A stretch of DNA of 64,000 nt from Dictyoglomus turgidum DSM 6724 (GCF_000021645.1 NC_011661.1:1396723-1460722); one strand, 5' to 3'; positions 8,292 to 17,593 are shown, numbered from the stretch's first letter. Made by a program: numbers and translations. The notes: generated by a model from the letters alone, not told the origin.

Positions 8292-11200
8292 TCACAAAAG
8301 TTTTTGCATACTTTCAAGTTTACATTCGATCCCATATTTCTTAAGATTATCTAAATTTTTCTTAAGTTCTTCATCATAAGTAATCCAAAAATCTGGAGCT
8401 GTAAGAATAGCATTCTCATCAAACCTTATGATTACAGGAACAAGTCCTTTCTTATTTTTCAAAATTTCCTTTATTCTAAATAGTACTTCATAACCAATTC
8501 TGTTATCCAATTGAATCAGCAAAATATTTCCCTCTAAATCTCCTACCTGATCCACAATTATTTTTATTCTCTCTTCAGACTCATCCTTATCAACTTCTAA
8601 TCTTCCACTAATAATTACTTTTTTACCTTCTCTTAGAATATCCTTATGATTACTATATACACTGGAAAACACAGTAATTTCCGCCTCTCCAGTAAAATCT
8701 TCGAGGGTAGCAAAAAGCATTTTTTGATTCTTTCTATCAATAACTTCTCTCACATTTTTCAAGATACCTGGAACAACCACCTGAGAACCAGATTCTATTT
8801 CGAGGAGATCATCAATGGTATAATCAAAGAGTTTCTCTGAAAGTTTCCTCAATTCCTCTTGAGGATCATAAGATACATAAAATCCTAACATTTCTTTTTC
8901 CATGTCAAGAATTTCATCTATAGAAAATTCAGGCATATTATTTATAAACTCATCTTGAGGTAGAGCCTCTAAATCAATAAGAGAAACCTGCCCTACGTGA
9001 GCTTTCTTTATCACTTGAGCAGATTCAAGAATCTTATCTATATTAGCCAAAAGCGCCCTCCTACTATATCCAAAACTATCAAAAGCTCCACTCTTTATGA
9101 GACTTTCCAAAGTCCTTTTGTTAATGACCTTTGAACTCAATCTTTTTATAAAATCAAAGATAGACTTGAATTTACCTTTCTCTCTTTCCTCCACTATAGC
9201 TTCTGCCACATTCTCTCCTACATTCTTAATAGCTGATAAGCCAAATCTTATCCCTTGTGGGGTAACTGTAAAATCTACCATACTTTCATTAATATCTGGA
9301 GGCAATATCTTTATACCTATTCTTTTAGCCTCAGCTATATATTTACTTAGCTTAGTAGTATTGTTTTTAACGCTCGTAAGGAGTGATGCCATATATTCCT
9401 TGGGATAATAAACTTTTAAATAAGCTGTCTGAAAAGAGACAAAGGCATAAGCTGCGCTGTGAGATTTGTTGAAACCATATTCTGCAAATTTTGCCATATC
9501 CTCAAAAATTTCTACTGCTACCTCTTCTGGTATTCCTCTTTCTACAGCCCCTTTTACAAAAATCCCTCTCTGTTCCTCCATAACCTCTGGCTTTTTCTTA
9601 CCCATTGCTCTTCTCAAAACATCTGCTTGACCCAAAGTAAATCCTGCAAGTTTATGAGCAATCTCCATAACTTGCTCCTGATAAATTATTACTCCATAAG
9701 TCTCAGATAGTATTGGTTCTAATGCAGGATGCATATATTCAACCTTTTCTTCCCCCCTTTTTCTTTTTATATAACTCTCCAATCTACCAAGAGGACCAGG
9801 CCTATACAAGGCAAGAACTGCTATAAGATCTTCAAATTTTTCAGGTTTAATATCCCTTAGAAGATTTCTCATACCCCTACTTTCTAACTGGAAAACTCCA
9901 ATAGTGTCTCCTTTTTGCAAAAGCTCGTATACTTTTTCATCAGTTAGAGAAATATTACTGATATCTATTTCAATACCATAATTTTCTTTAATTTTCTTAA
10001 CAGTATCGTAAATTACAGTAAGAGTTCTTAGCCCTAAAAAGTCCATCTTTAAAAGTCCTAATTCTTCTAAATTAGTCATAGGAAACTGAGTTACCACATC
10101 ATTACCGTTCATAACTTGCAAAGGAACGTATTCCATTAAAGGATCCTTAGAAATTACTATTCCTGCAGCATGAATTGATGCATGCCTTGCATTACCTTCT
10201 ATCCTCTTCGCAATTTCTATGATTCTTTTAGCTTGTGGATTGCTTTCTACCAAATTTCTTAACTCTTCTGAAGTGCTTAAAGCCTCTTCAATACTAGTAT
10301 TTGGAGGTATGAGTTTTGCTATTCTATCTACCTCATTATAAGGTACATCAAGAACTCTACCCACATCCCTTACAGAAGCTCTTGCAGCCATAGTTCCAAA
10401 GGTTATAATTTGAGCTACATGTTCCCTTCCGTATTTATTTCTAACATATTCAATAACCTCTTCTCTTCTCTCAAAACAGAAATCAATATCTATATCTGGC
10501 ATCGTTACCCTTTCAGGATTTAAAAACCTTTCAAAGATTAAACCCCATCTTGTAGGTTCTATATTAGTTATACCTAAAACATAAGAAACCAAGGAGCCAG
10601 CTGCTGATCCTCTCCCAGGTCCCACAGGAATACCTTTACTTTTTGCATAATTAACAAAGTCCTGAACAATTAAGAAATAACCTGAAAACCCCATTTGTTT
10701 TATAACTGAGATCTCATAAGATAATCTCTCTTTAATCTCCTGAGGAATATTTTCTCCAAACCTCTTCTTTGCACCTTCCCAGCATAACTTCTCAAAATAA
10801 GAATCTAAGGTTTCGCCTTCTGGAACTTCAAATACAGGAAGGATGATATTGTTAAGGGGAATTTCTACATTGCATCTTTCAGCAATTTTAAAAGTATTCT
10901 CTATAGCTTCAGGCACATCCTTAAATAGGTTTATCATCTCATCAGGAGACTTAAAATAAAATTCGTTAGTTTTAAATCTTAATCTATCTTTATCATTCAA
11001 CTTAGATCCTGTCTGTATACAGAGGAGTATATCGTGAATCTCTGCGTCTTCTTTTCTAAGATAATGAACATCATTGGTTGCCACGAGAGGAACATTAAAT
11101 TCTTTAGCAAGCCTAATTAAGTAATTGTTTACATATTCTTGCTCCTCCATCCCATTATTCTGCAATTCTAAGTAGAAATCCTCTCCAAAAATATCTAAGT

Positions 11201-11675
11201 ACTCTTTTATTGCATTTTTTGCCCTCTCTATATTGTTTTGTAAAATGTAAGTTGGTATTTCACCAGCTAAACAACTTGATAAAGCAACAAGCCCTTTGGA
11301 ATATTGTCTCAATAAATCCTTATCCACCCTCGGTTTATAATAGAATCCCTCTAAAAAAGATAAGCTCACTAACTTTATTAAATTTTTATAACCTTCAAAG
11401 TCCTTTGCAAGAAGAATTAAATGAAAAAGATCAGTCCTTTGTTTTTTATCAAATCTTGAAGCTGGAGCCACATATACCTCACATCCAATAATAGGTTTTA
11501 TTCCTTTCTCTATGGCCTTCTTATAAAAATCTACAACTCCATACATTACTCCATGATCAGTAATAGCTACAGCAGGCATATTAAAAGCAACAGCTTGGTC
11601 TATTAATTCATCAATACGACAAGCCCCATCGAGCAAACTATACTCTGTGTGCACATGCAAATGCACAAAACTCAT
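8292..11675 (-). CDS. dnaE: DNA polymerase III alpha subunit
   Basis: Replicative polymerase, 1127 aa, the usual DnaE size. N-terminal PHP domain begins HLHVHTEYSLLDG with further metal ligands (TDHGVMYG, GCEVYVAP). The polymerase active site is PDIDIDF near residue 392, with the third Asp in KMDFLGLRT near 543. GRGSAAGSLVSY, RHASIHAAGIVI and YQEQVMEIAH are conserved. A helix-hairpin-helix region and a C-terminal OB fold (VPGILKNVREVIDRKNQKM) follow. GQVSLID near residue 885 sits where DnaE proteins usually carry a clamp-binding motif. ATG start. It is DnaE, not PolC: there is no exonuclease insertion. Confidence 0.97.
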   Translation of the reverse strand: MSFVHLHVHTEYSLLDGACRIDELIDQAVAFNMPAVAITDHGVMYGVVDFYKKAIEKGIKPIIGCEVYVAPASRFDKKQRTDLFHLILLAKDFEGYKNLIKLVSLSFLEGFYYKPRVDKDLLRQYSKGLVALSSCLAGEIPTYILQNNIERAKNAIKEYLDIFGEDFYLELQNNGMEEQEYVNNYLIRLAKEFNVPLVATNDVHYLRKEDAEIHDILLCIQTGSKLNDKDRLRFKTNEFYFKSPDEMINLFKDVPEAIENTFKIAERCNVEIPLNNIILPVFEVPEGETLDSYFEKLCWEGAKKRFGENIPQEIKERLSYEISVIKQMGFSGYFLIVQDFVNYAKSKGIPVGPGRGSAAGSLVSYVLGITNIEPTRWGLIFERFLNPERVTMPDIDIDFCFERREEVIEYVRNKYGREHVAQIITFGTMAARASVRDVGRVLDVPYNEVDRIAKLIPPNTSIEEALSTSEELRNLVESNPQAKRIIEIAKRIEGNARHASIHAAGIVISKDPLMEYVPLQVMNGNDVVTQFPMTNLEELGLLKMDFLGLRTLTVIYDTVKKIKENYGIEIDISNISLTDEKVYELLQKGDTIGVFQLESRGMRNLLRDIKPEKFEDLIAVLALYRPGPLGRLESYIKRKRGEEKVEYMHPALEPILSETYGVIIYQEQVMEIAHKLAGFTLGQADVLRRAMGKKKPEVMEEQRGIFVKGAVERGIPEEVAVEIFEDMAKFAEYGFNKSHSAAYAFVSFQTAYLKVYYPKEYMASLLTSVKNNTTKLSKYIAEAKRIGIKILPPDINESMVDFTVTPQGIRFGLSAIKNVGENVAEAIVEEREKGKFKSIFDFIKRLSSKVINKRTLESLIKSGAFDSFGYSRRALLANIDKILESAQVIKKAHVGQVSLIDLEALPQDEFINNMPEFSIDEILDMEKEMLGFYVSYDPQEELRKLSEKLFDYTIDDLLEIESGSQVVVPGILKNVREVIDRKNQKMLFATLEDFTGEAEITVFSSVYSNHKDILREGKKVIISGRLEVDKDESEERIKIIVDQVGDLEGNILLIQLDNRIGYEVLFRIKEILKNKKGLVPVIIRFDENAILTAPDFWITYDEELKKNLDNLKKYGIECKLESMQKLL

Positions 11676-11698
11676 GTATTAATCACCTAAACCAAAAT

Positions 11699-11998
11699 TT
11701 ATAGTTGAGATGGATCTATTCCTACTAAGACAAAAAAACTTTCTAAAGCTCTTTTTTTACCCCTTGCTACGGGATCATTTTCCTCCTTGAGACTTTTATA
11801 CTCCTCAATAGTCTTCTCAATAGCCATATCTAAGCCTACCTCTTCCACTAACTTATATAACTCTTTATATTTATCATGTCTTGCTTCGGCATTTTTTCTC
11901 CAATATTCAGGATTTTCAGTATGAACACTCATTAACATATCCTGCTTTGCCAATTTCGAAAAACCATCTAATCCCTTTAATATGGATTCCTTATCCAT
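11699..11998 (-). CDS. Small helical protein of unknown function
   Basis: 99 aa (102 if the ATG at 12007 is used). The 11998 start is preferred because AAAGGGG sits 9 nt upstream of it and directly against the earlier ATG. The protein is charged and predicted mostly helical, with no cysteines and no membrane segment: KLAKQDMLMSVHTENPEYW, RHDKYKELYKLVEEVGLDMA and the C-terminal FFVLVGIDPSQL. I do not recognise the family. It lies between a uracil-DNA glycosylase and dnaE in the same operon, which hints at, but does not show, a DNA-related role. Confidence 0.65.
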   Translation of the reverse strand: MDKESILKGLDGFSKLAKQDMLMSVHTENPEYWRKNAEARHDKYKELYKLVEEVGLDMAIEKTIEEYKSLKEENDPVARGKKRALESFFVLVGIDPSQL

Positions 11999-12031
11999 GA
12001 TAATCATCCCCTTTCACAAGTTTTTAATTGT

Positions 12032-12664
12032 CTACCAGAAAGAAAGCTGTTCTTTCTCCTTTTTATTAGGTAAATTCTGCTCTTTTTCTGACTTTAACAC
12101 TGCTTCATATAATTCTTTTAGTTTTTCAAAGTCCTTTTTAATATTTTCAAGAAGTTTACCATGATAAAGAGCTGCTGCAGGATGATAAGTAACAAAAACT
12201 CTTCTTCCATCCACGTAATAATCCTTTCCATGAGACGTAGAAATATTTACAGAATGTCCTAATATGGCATAAGCAGCATACCTACCTAAGGTACATATAA
12301 TTTTGGGATTTATAATCTCAATTTGCTGTCTCAAGAAGGGAAAACATACTCTTATCTCTTCAGGAAGAGGTTCTCGATTATTAGGAGGACGACATTTCAA
12401 GACGTTGGCTATATATACATCTTCTCTCTTAAGTCCTATGGATTCTATGAGCTCTGTAAGAAGTTTTCCAGCTGCTCCTACAAAAGGTTTTCCTTGTTGA
12501 TCTTCATGAAAACCTGGAGCTTCTCCTACAAACATTATAAAAGCATCTGGATTACCTTCTCCAAAAACTAAGTTAGTCCTTTCCTGCCACAAGGAACAAT
12601 TTCTACAACCCTCTGCCTCTCTTCTTAAAATTTCAAGCTTACCCACTTTATTTAATCTTTCCAT
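12032..12664 (-). CDS. Uracil-DNA glycosylase, family 4 (Fe-S type)
   Basis: 210 aa. Removes uracil from deaminated DNA, an important task in hot-living cells. GEAPGFHEDQQGKPFVGAAG is the catalytic/binding motif of family 4 enzymes, and VTYHPAAAL is the second motif. Four cysteines in two pairs (CRNC near the N-terminus; KCRPP and VCFPF later) are placed to bind a 4Fe-4S cluster. The extreme C-terminus is QLSFW, resembling a sliding-clamp binding peptide. ATG start overlaps the pcm stop by 13 nt. Expected in the cytosol with an AP endonuclease (not in window). Confidence 0.93.
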   Translation of the reverse strand: MERLNKVGKLEILRREAEGCRNCSLWQERTNLVFGEGNPDAFIMFVGEAPGFHEDQQGKPFVGAAGKLLTELIESIGLKREDVYIANVLKCRPPNNREPLPEEIRVCFPFLRQQIEIINPKIICTLGRYAAYAILGHSVNISTSHGKDYYVDGRRVFVTYHPAAALYHGKLLENIKKDFEKLKELYEAVLKSEKEQNLPNKKEKEQLSFW

Positions 12665-13314
12665 CCATATTCTCCTTTCAAAGGAACAAATCTCACCCCA
12701 CCTAAATTTTCTCTATAAAAATTTCCATTTTTTTTTGTTATTTTATACAAATACTGAAAATCTCTTCCTCCTATAGGTATAACCATCACTCCTCCATCTT
12801 TCAGCTGTTCTTTTAAAGGATTCGGAATATCATAAGAAGCAGCCGTAACTATAATTCTATCATAAGGGGAAAATTCCTCCCATCCTAAGGTCCCATCTCC
12901 CACTTTGAAATAAACATTACTATACCCTAATAGTTTTATTCTTTTCTTTGCTTCTTCAGATAATTCTCTTATCCTTTCTATGGTATAAACCTCCTTAGCT
13001 AGTTCTGCAAGTATAGCAGTCTGATATCCAGATCCTGTTCCTATCTCTAAAACCTTCTCATCACCTTTAAGATCTAAGGCTTCTGTCATTAAAGCCACAA
13101 TATAAGGTTGAGAAATAGTTTGTTCATATCCTATAGGTAAAGCTTCGTTCTCATAGGCAAGATCCAAATATTCAGAAGGAACAAAGATATGCCTTGGTAC
13201 TTTAAGAATAGCATCTAACACTTTTTGAGATTTTATACCCTCATTTTTTAAAATCTCAACTAAACTTTTTCTTTTATATTTATATTTTGGAGCATCAAAA
13301 TCTTTAAAACTCAA
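12652..13314 (-). CDS. pcm: Protein-L-isoaspartate O-methyltransferase
   Basis: Methylates isoaspartyl residues in damaged proteins using AdoMet, starting their repair. 220 aa, full length. Motifs: VPRHIFVPSEY, QTISQPYIVALMTEAL (substrate region), VLEIGTGSGYQTAILAEL (AdoMet site) and IVTAASYDIPNPL. The start is a TTG at 13314 with no clear ribosome site, 5 nt after the speE stop, so expression probably depends on coupling. Pcm activity suits a thermophile, where deamidation is fast. Confidence 0.93.
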   Translation of the reverse strand: MSFKDFDAPKYKYKRKSLVEILKNEGIKSQKVLDAILKVPRHIFVPSEYLDLAYENEALPIGYEQTISQPYIVALMTEALDLKGDEKVLEIGTGSGYQTAILAELAKEVYTIERIRELSEEAKKRIKLLGYSNVYFKVGDGTLGWEEFSPYDRIIVTAASYDIPNPLKEQLKDGGVMVIPIGGRDFQYLYKITKKNGNFYRENLGGVRFVPLKGEYGWKD

Positions 13315-13319
13315 GGCTT

Positions 13320-14177
13320 TTAGATCAATTTTCTTAGATACTTAGGCAAATGAAAAAGATGATTATGGGTCTCTCCATCGTAATATTTTAATTCACCTTT
13401 TATTTTTTTACCAATCAATTCATTAATAACTTCTACAGGCTTAAAAGGATTTAACTCATCTCTTGAACCTATAAGGAAACCCCAACTTCCATCAAAAGAG
13501 GGAATAAAAGTTTGATAAGAGTGAGAACTCTTAAAAACTGCAGAAAAATTCTTTTTAATGTTAAAATGTTTATATTCCTGCCCTAGCTGAACAGTTTCAG
13601 CCTGAGTAACTACTATTCCTGAAGGGTTAAGGATATGATAAATCATCTTATAAAATTCTTCGGTATATAATCTATAGGCTGGGGTATCAGGATAAGGCTC
13701 TGGTAAATCAAGGACTACTATATCAAATTTTTCACAGGTATCTCTAACAAAATTCCAACCATCCTCAAAAATTAACTTCACCCTTTCGTTCCTAAAAGCT
13801 CCTTGATGCCATTCCCAGAGGTATTTTTCAGCAAAATCTACCATGTTAGGATCTATCTCTATAGCTGTAATGTTTACATTCTCATACTTTAATAACTCTC
13901 TTAAGGTTGCTCCCTCTCCAGCCCCTATAACAAGAACCTTTTGAGGATTAGGATGTAATATTAAGGCAGGATGAATAAGGACCTCATGATAAATAAACTC
14001 ATCCTTTTCAGTAGATTGCATTTTACCATCTATTATTAAGCATTTACCATAAGTAGGATTCTTAATAATTTGTATCCTTTGATAAGGAGATACTAAATCT
14101 ACTATGACTTCTTCTATCTTATAACAGTGCAATTGATCTTCTGCAACCAAATCCACATACCATTCGTAATCATACAT
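13320..14177 (-). CDS. speE: Polyamine aminopropyltransferase (spermidine synthase)
   Basis: Transfers aminopropyl from decarboxylated AdoMet to a diamine acceptor. 285 aa. Conserved LIIDGKMQSTEKDEFIYHE, VLVIGAGEGATLRELLKY (cofactor site) and VLDLPEPYPDTPAYRLYTEEF (catalytic Asp loop). Start ATG follows AAGGTGAG. Its metabolic partners SpeD and SpeB are encoded 18 kb away (31246-32521). The acceptor may be putrescine, or agmatine as in some thermophiles; the sequence does not settle this. Confidence 0.92.
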   Translation of the reverse strand: MYDYEWYVDLVAEDQLHCYKIEEVIVDLVSPYQRIQIIKNPTYGKCLIIDGKMQSTEKDEFIYHEVLIHPALILHPNPQKVLVIGAGEGATLRELLKYENVNITAIEIDPNMVDFAEKYLWEWHQGAFRNERVKLIFEDGWNFVRDTCEKFDIVVLDLPEPYPDTPAYRLYTEEFYKMIYHILNPSGIVVTQAETVQLGQEYKHFNIKKNFSAVFKSSHSYQTFIPSFDGSWGFLIGSRDELNPFKPVEVINELIGKKIKGELKYYDGETHNHLFHLPKYLRKLI

Positions 14178-14183
14178 TTTTTC

Positions 14184-14456
14184 TCACCTTATTTCAAAGT
14201 CCATAAATATATTTTTACATTCTCCCCAGATAACTTCAACTCTTTCAACTACCGCTCCTAAAGGACCCTCCTCTAATTTTTTAATAAATTCTCTCAGAAC
14301 ATCTTCTTCTCCTTCAGCCTCAACTTCTACTCTTCCATCTCTTAGGTTTCTCACATACCCAGAAATACCTAATCTTTTTGCCCATTTATAGGCAAAATAT
14401 CTAAATCCAACTCCTTGGACTATCCCTGAAATATAAGCATGGATATACTTTTTCAT
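14184..14456 (-). CDS. acyP: Acylphosphatase
   Basis: 90 aa, the standard small acylphosphatase. The catalytic Arg is in GIVQGVGFRYFAYKWA and the catalytic Asn in GYVRNLRDGRVEVEAEG. Hydrolyses carboxyl-phosphate bonds in the cytosol. The ATG lies 10 nt after the encoded CCA of tRNA-Pro(CGG) and has no Shine-Dalgarno sequence. After tRNA 3' processing the mRNA would be nearly leaderless. It is 6 nt upstream of speE. Confidence 0.93.
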   Translation of the reverse strand: MKKYIHAYISGIVQGVGFRYFAYKWAKRLGISGYVRNLRDGRVEVEAEGEEDVLREFIKKLEEGPLGAVVERVEVIWGECKNIFMDFEIR

Positions 14457-14466
14457 TGCTTAGAAG

Positions 14467-14543
14467 TGGTCGGGGCGACTGGACTTGAACCAGCGACCTC
14501 CTACTCCCGAAGCAGGCGCGCTAGCCAACTGCGCTACGCCCCG
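14467..14543 (-). tRNA. tRNA-Pro (anticodon CGG)
   Basis: Acceptor CGGGGCG/CGCCCCG, anticodon stem CCTGC/GTAGG with loop TTCGGGA (anticodon CGG), T arm with GTTCAAGTC, encoded CCA at 14467-14469. Ten nt downstream of the other tRNA-Pro. Confidence 0.96.
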
Positions 14544-14553
14544 ATTAAAAAAG

Positions 14554-14628
14554 TGGTCGGGGCGACTGGACTCGAACCAGCGACCTTCCGCACCCCAAAC
14601 GGACGCGCTTCCCCTGCGCTACGCCCCG
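14554..14628 (-). tRNA. tRNA-Pro (anticodon GGG)
   Basis: Acceptor CGGGGCG/CGCCCCG, anticodon stem TCCGT/GCGGA with loop TTGGGGT (anticodon GGG), T loop GTTCGAGTC, encoded CCA at 14554-14556. First of a tandem proline tRNA pair that shares the acceptor and T arms. Confidence 0.95.
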
Positions 14629-14643
14629 ACTCTTTCTGGAGAT

Positions 14644-14649
14644 ATTATA
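14644..14649 (-). promoter_or_regulatory. -10 box of the tRNA-Pro pair
   Basis: Perfect TATAAT on the minus strand, 15 nt before the 5' end of tRNA-Pro(GGG). No strong -35 is visible 16-18 nt upstream; the corresponding bases lie in the end of the helicase gene. Confidence 0.5.
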
Positions 14650-14660
14650 CCATAAATTAT

Positions 14661-16538
14661 CTATTTTTTAACACTTAAAAGATGACTAATCTCCTCAATA
14701 AATCTTGAGGGTTCTTGATATCTATTATATCTCTTTACAGCATAAGAAAGATAAAGTTTTTCTTTTGCTCTTGTTATTCCTACATAACACAACCTTCTTT
14801 CTTCCTGTATTTCTTCCCTTGTAGCTGCGTTGTAATGGGGTAATAGACCTTCTTCCATACCAACTAGGAAGACTACTTCAAATTCCAACCCCTTCACACT
14901 ATGAAGAGTTATTAGTGATACCTTTCCTTCTTCTAAACTACTTTCAAGTTTACTACTAGTCAAACTCAGATGACTTAGAAAATCTCCTAAGGTATCTTGT
15001 GTTTTACCTGGAAAATTATCTGCAAAATCCATCAGTTCCATTAGATTGTCCATTCTAATTGTTAATTCCTCTTTTCCTTGGTTCTGAAACTCTGATAAAT
15101 AATTGGTCTTGTCAATAATAGTAGCAATTAGCTCTCTTATATTCAAACTACTTTTTAAATCCAAGAAATACTTCCAAAGATCGTAAAAAGATTTAACTTC
15201 TCTCTTAATTCTTGAAACTTCTCCTATTGCCTCCAACAAAGAGTAGCCTTTGTTATAGTATTCTCTTATCATATTAAAAGTAGCTTCGCCTATTCCTCTT
15301 TTTGGAACATTAATTATTCTCTTTAAGCTTATTAAATCGTTGGGATTGTAAATTATATTTAAATAGGCTACTATGTCCTTTACTTCTTTTCTATCAAAAA
15401 AACTCAGTCCTCCTATTACTTTATAGGGTATATTATTTCTTATCAAGGCTTCCTCGAAAGGCCTTGATTGACGATTAGTCCTATACAGTATAGCTATTTC
15501 AGACAATTTCCTCCCTTTTGCTAACTCAAGCCTTATTTGACGTATAACAAAATTAGCCTCATCCTCTTCGTTTAGTGCCCTAAAAAGTATGGGATAAGTA
15601 CCATCTCTTTTATCACTCCACAACTCTTTTGGATATCGCTTATCATTATTAGCAATAAGAGCATTTGCAATTTCAAGTATCTGCTGAGTCGACCTGTAAT
15701 TTTTGGTCAGAAAAATAATCTTTAAATTTTTAAAATCCTTTTCAAGTTTAAATATATTCTGATAATCTGCACCTCTAAAGCTATATATGCTTTGGTCGTC
15801 ATCTCCTACTACTGAAAATTTTTGCTTATCAAGGACAATTATTTTAAATAGTTCATACTGGGCTTTATTAGTATCTTGATACTCATCCACCAACACATAT
15901 TCAATCTTATCTTGTAAAAAGCCACATATAGCTGGCTTCTCATAAAGCAAATTTATAGAATATAAGAGTAAATCAGCAAAATCCAGAGCATTATTTTTTC
16001 TTAATTCTTTCTCATACTTTTTATACACTTCTAAAACTATTTCATCAAAAGAATTAGAAATAATATTAGAAAATTCTTGGGGAGTAATCAACTGATCCTT
16101 TAATCGGGATATCTTTTCCTTTATGTCTCTTGCACTATATTCTTTTGATCTATTTAGATCTTTTAAAATATCTTTTATCAAATCTTCCTGATCATTCTCA
16201 TCATAGATTACAAAATTAGGACATAGATTCCAATATCTACCAAAATTTTTAAGGAGATACAAGCCAAATCCATGAAAAGTACCTGCCCAAACTTTATCTA
16301 CATTCTTCACCCCTAACAGGTTATCTATTCTTCGCTTCATTTCCTCTGCTGCTTTATTTGTAAAAGTCAGTGCAACAATATTTTCGGGCTTAGCAAAATT
16401 ATTTTTTATCAAATAAGCTATCTTATAGGTAATAACTCTGGTTTTTCCAGAACCAGCACCTGCTAAGATTAGAACAGGTCTTTCTATCTCAAAAACAGCC
16501 TCTAATTGCTCTTTATTTAACTCGTTAAGAAAATCCAT
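14661..16538 (-). CDS. pcrA: UvrD/PcrA/Rep-family DNA helicase
   Basis: Superfamily 1A 3'-5' helicase, 625 aa. Motifs in order: LNKEQLEAV (Q motif), AGAGSGKTRVITYK (Walker A), VDEYQDTNKAQYELF (Walker B), VGDDDQSIYSFRGAD (III), LTKNYRST (IV), VSLITLHSVKGLEFEVVFL (V) and EERRLCYVGITRAKEKLYL (VI). The protein ends about 25 residues after motif VI, so the variable C-terminal extension of PcrA/UvrD (RNA polymerase-binding Tudor domain) is missing; the length is nearer Rep. Five nt after minE. Likely works in repair or replication restart; the exact subfamily is uncertain. Confidence 0.92.
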   Translation of the reverse strand: MDFLNELNKEQLEAVFEIERPVLILAGAGSGKTRVITYKIAYLIKNNFAKPENIVALTFTNKAAEEMKRRIDNLLGVKNVDKVWAGTFHGFGLYLLKNFGRYWNLCPNFVIYDENDQEDLIKDILKDLNRSKEYSARDIKEKISRLKDQLITPQEFSNIISNSFDEIVLEVYKKYEKELRKNNALDFADLLLYSINLLYEKPAICGFLQDKIEYVLVDEYQDTNKAQYELFKIIVLDKQKFSVVGDDDQSIYSFRGADYQNIFKLEKDFKNLKIIFLTKNYRSTQQILEIANALIANNDKRYPKELWSDKRDGTYPILFRALNEEDEANFVIRQIRLELAKGRKLSEIAILYRTNRQSRPFEEALIRNNIPYKVIGGLSFFDRKEVKDIVAYLNIIYNPNDLISLKRIINVPKRGIGEATFNMIREYYNKGYSLLEAIGEVSRIKREVKSFYDLWKYFLDLKSSLNIRELIATIIDKTNYLSEFQNQGKEELTIRMDNLMELMDFADNFPGKTQDTLGDFLSHLSLTSSKLESSLEEGKVSLITLHSVKGLEFEVVFLVGMEEGLLPHYNAATREEIQEERRLCYVGITRAKEKLYLSYAVKRYNRYQEPSRFIEEISHLLSVKK

Positions 16539-16543
16539 AATCT

Positions 16544-16786
16544 TTAATCTTTTAAGGGTATGTCAATTCTAAGAATTGATTTATTGTCTTCACTTGATAA
16601 TTCTATTTTTATATTATTTGAATCAAAAGTTAAATATTTTGAAACTGTATTTACAAGATCTTCTTTCAACTTCTCTACAAGCTGAGGTTCAATCTTAGCT
16701 CTATCATAAACTAAAACTACTTGAAGCCTTTCTTTTGCAACATCTTTAGAAGTAATTTTCCTTCCCCAAATTGTATTTAATAGCAT
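16544..16786 (-). CDS. minE: Cell division topological specificity factor
   Basis: 80 aa. N-terminal anti-MinCD region with KERLQVVLVYDRAKIEP, then a dimerisation domain ending KSILRIDIPLKD. MinE stimulates the MinD ATPase and drives the oscillation that keeps the MinC inhibitor away from midcell. Full length for the family. Last of the min genes, 12 nt after minD. Confidence 0.93.
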   Translation of the reverse strand: MLLNTIWGRKITSKDVAKERLQVVLVYDRAKIEPQLVEKLKEDLVNTVSKYLTFDSNNIKIELSSEDNKSILRIDIPLKD

Positions 16787-16798
16787 CTTCCCCTCCTC

Positions 16799-17593
16799 TT
16801 ACCCTCTTAAAAATTTAAAGATTCTTTCTAAAAAAGACTCACCTTTCTCAAGTTCATCCCAAGATACATCTTCTCCAAGAAGTCTCTTTACTATGAGACT
16901 AAAAGCAAGTCCTGCCTTACACTTATCAGAATTGTATATTATAGGTTCTCCCTTATTTACACTAATTATTAAATTTTCATCTTCGGGCACAATACCCAGA
17001 AGTTCGATAGACAGGATTTCTAAAAGATCATCAACCCCAAGCATATCTCCATTTTTTACCATATCAAATCTTACTCTATTGACAATAAGACTCAGATTTT
17101 CAAAACCATTAGCCTCAAGCAGACCAATAACCCTATCAGCATCTCTAACCGAAGAAACTTCCGGAGTAGTAATCACTATTGCCTCGTCAGCTCCTGATAT
17201 AGCAGATCTAAATCCATGTTCTATTCCAGCAGGAGAATCAATCAACACAAAATCAAAATCCTTTTTGAGATCGTTTATGAGCGCTCTCATTTGTTCTATT
17301 GTTACTGACTCTTTTTCTTTGGTCTGAGCTGCAGGTAAAAGATAAAGATTATTTAATCTTTTATCCCTCACAAGAGCCTGTTTTAAATTGCATTTTCCTT
17401 CTACCACATCTACAAGATTATAGACTATTCTGTTTTCAAGTCCGAGAAGAAGATCTAAATTTCTCAGTCCAATATCGGTATCCACAAGAACTGTTTTAAA
17501 CCCCCTCATTGCAAGACCAGTACCAATATTCGCTACAGCTGTTGTCTTTCCCACACCACCCTTTCCTGAAGTTATTACAATAGCTTTACCCAT
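16799..17593 (-). CDS. minD: Septum site-determining ATPase
   Basis: 264 aa ParA-type membrane ATPase. Deviant Walker A TSGKGGVGKTTAVANIG, VDTDIGLRNLDLLLG (switch I) and LIDSPAGIEHGF (Walker B). The C-terminal FLERIFKFLRG is the amphipathic membrane-targeting helix. Recruits MinC and MinE to the inner membrane. Overlaps minC by 8 nt. Confidence 0.96.
   Translation of the reverse strand: MGKAIVITSGKGGVGKTTAVANIGTGLAMRGFKTVLVDTDIGLRNLDLLLGLENRIVYNLVDVVEGKCNLKQALVRDKRLNNLYLLPAAQTKEKESVTIEQMRALINDLKKDFDFVLIDSPAGIEHGFRSAISGADEAIVITTPEVSSVRDADRVIGLLEANGFENLSLIVNRVRFDMVKNGDMLGVDDLLEILSIELLGIVPEDENLIISVNKGEPIIYNSDKCKAGLAFSLIVKRLLGEDVSWDELEKGESFLERIFKFLRG

Noticed and set aside
14439-14678. Plus-strand frame with repeated VGATGLEPATS-like peptide
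   Set aside because: It is the antisense reading of the two tRNA-Pro genes, a well-known source of false protein calls.
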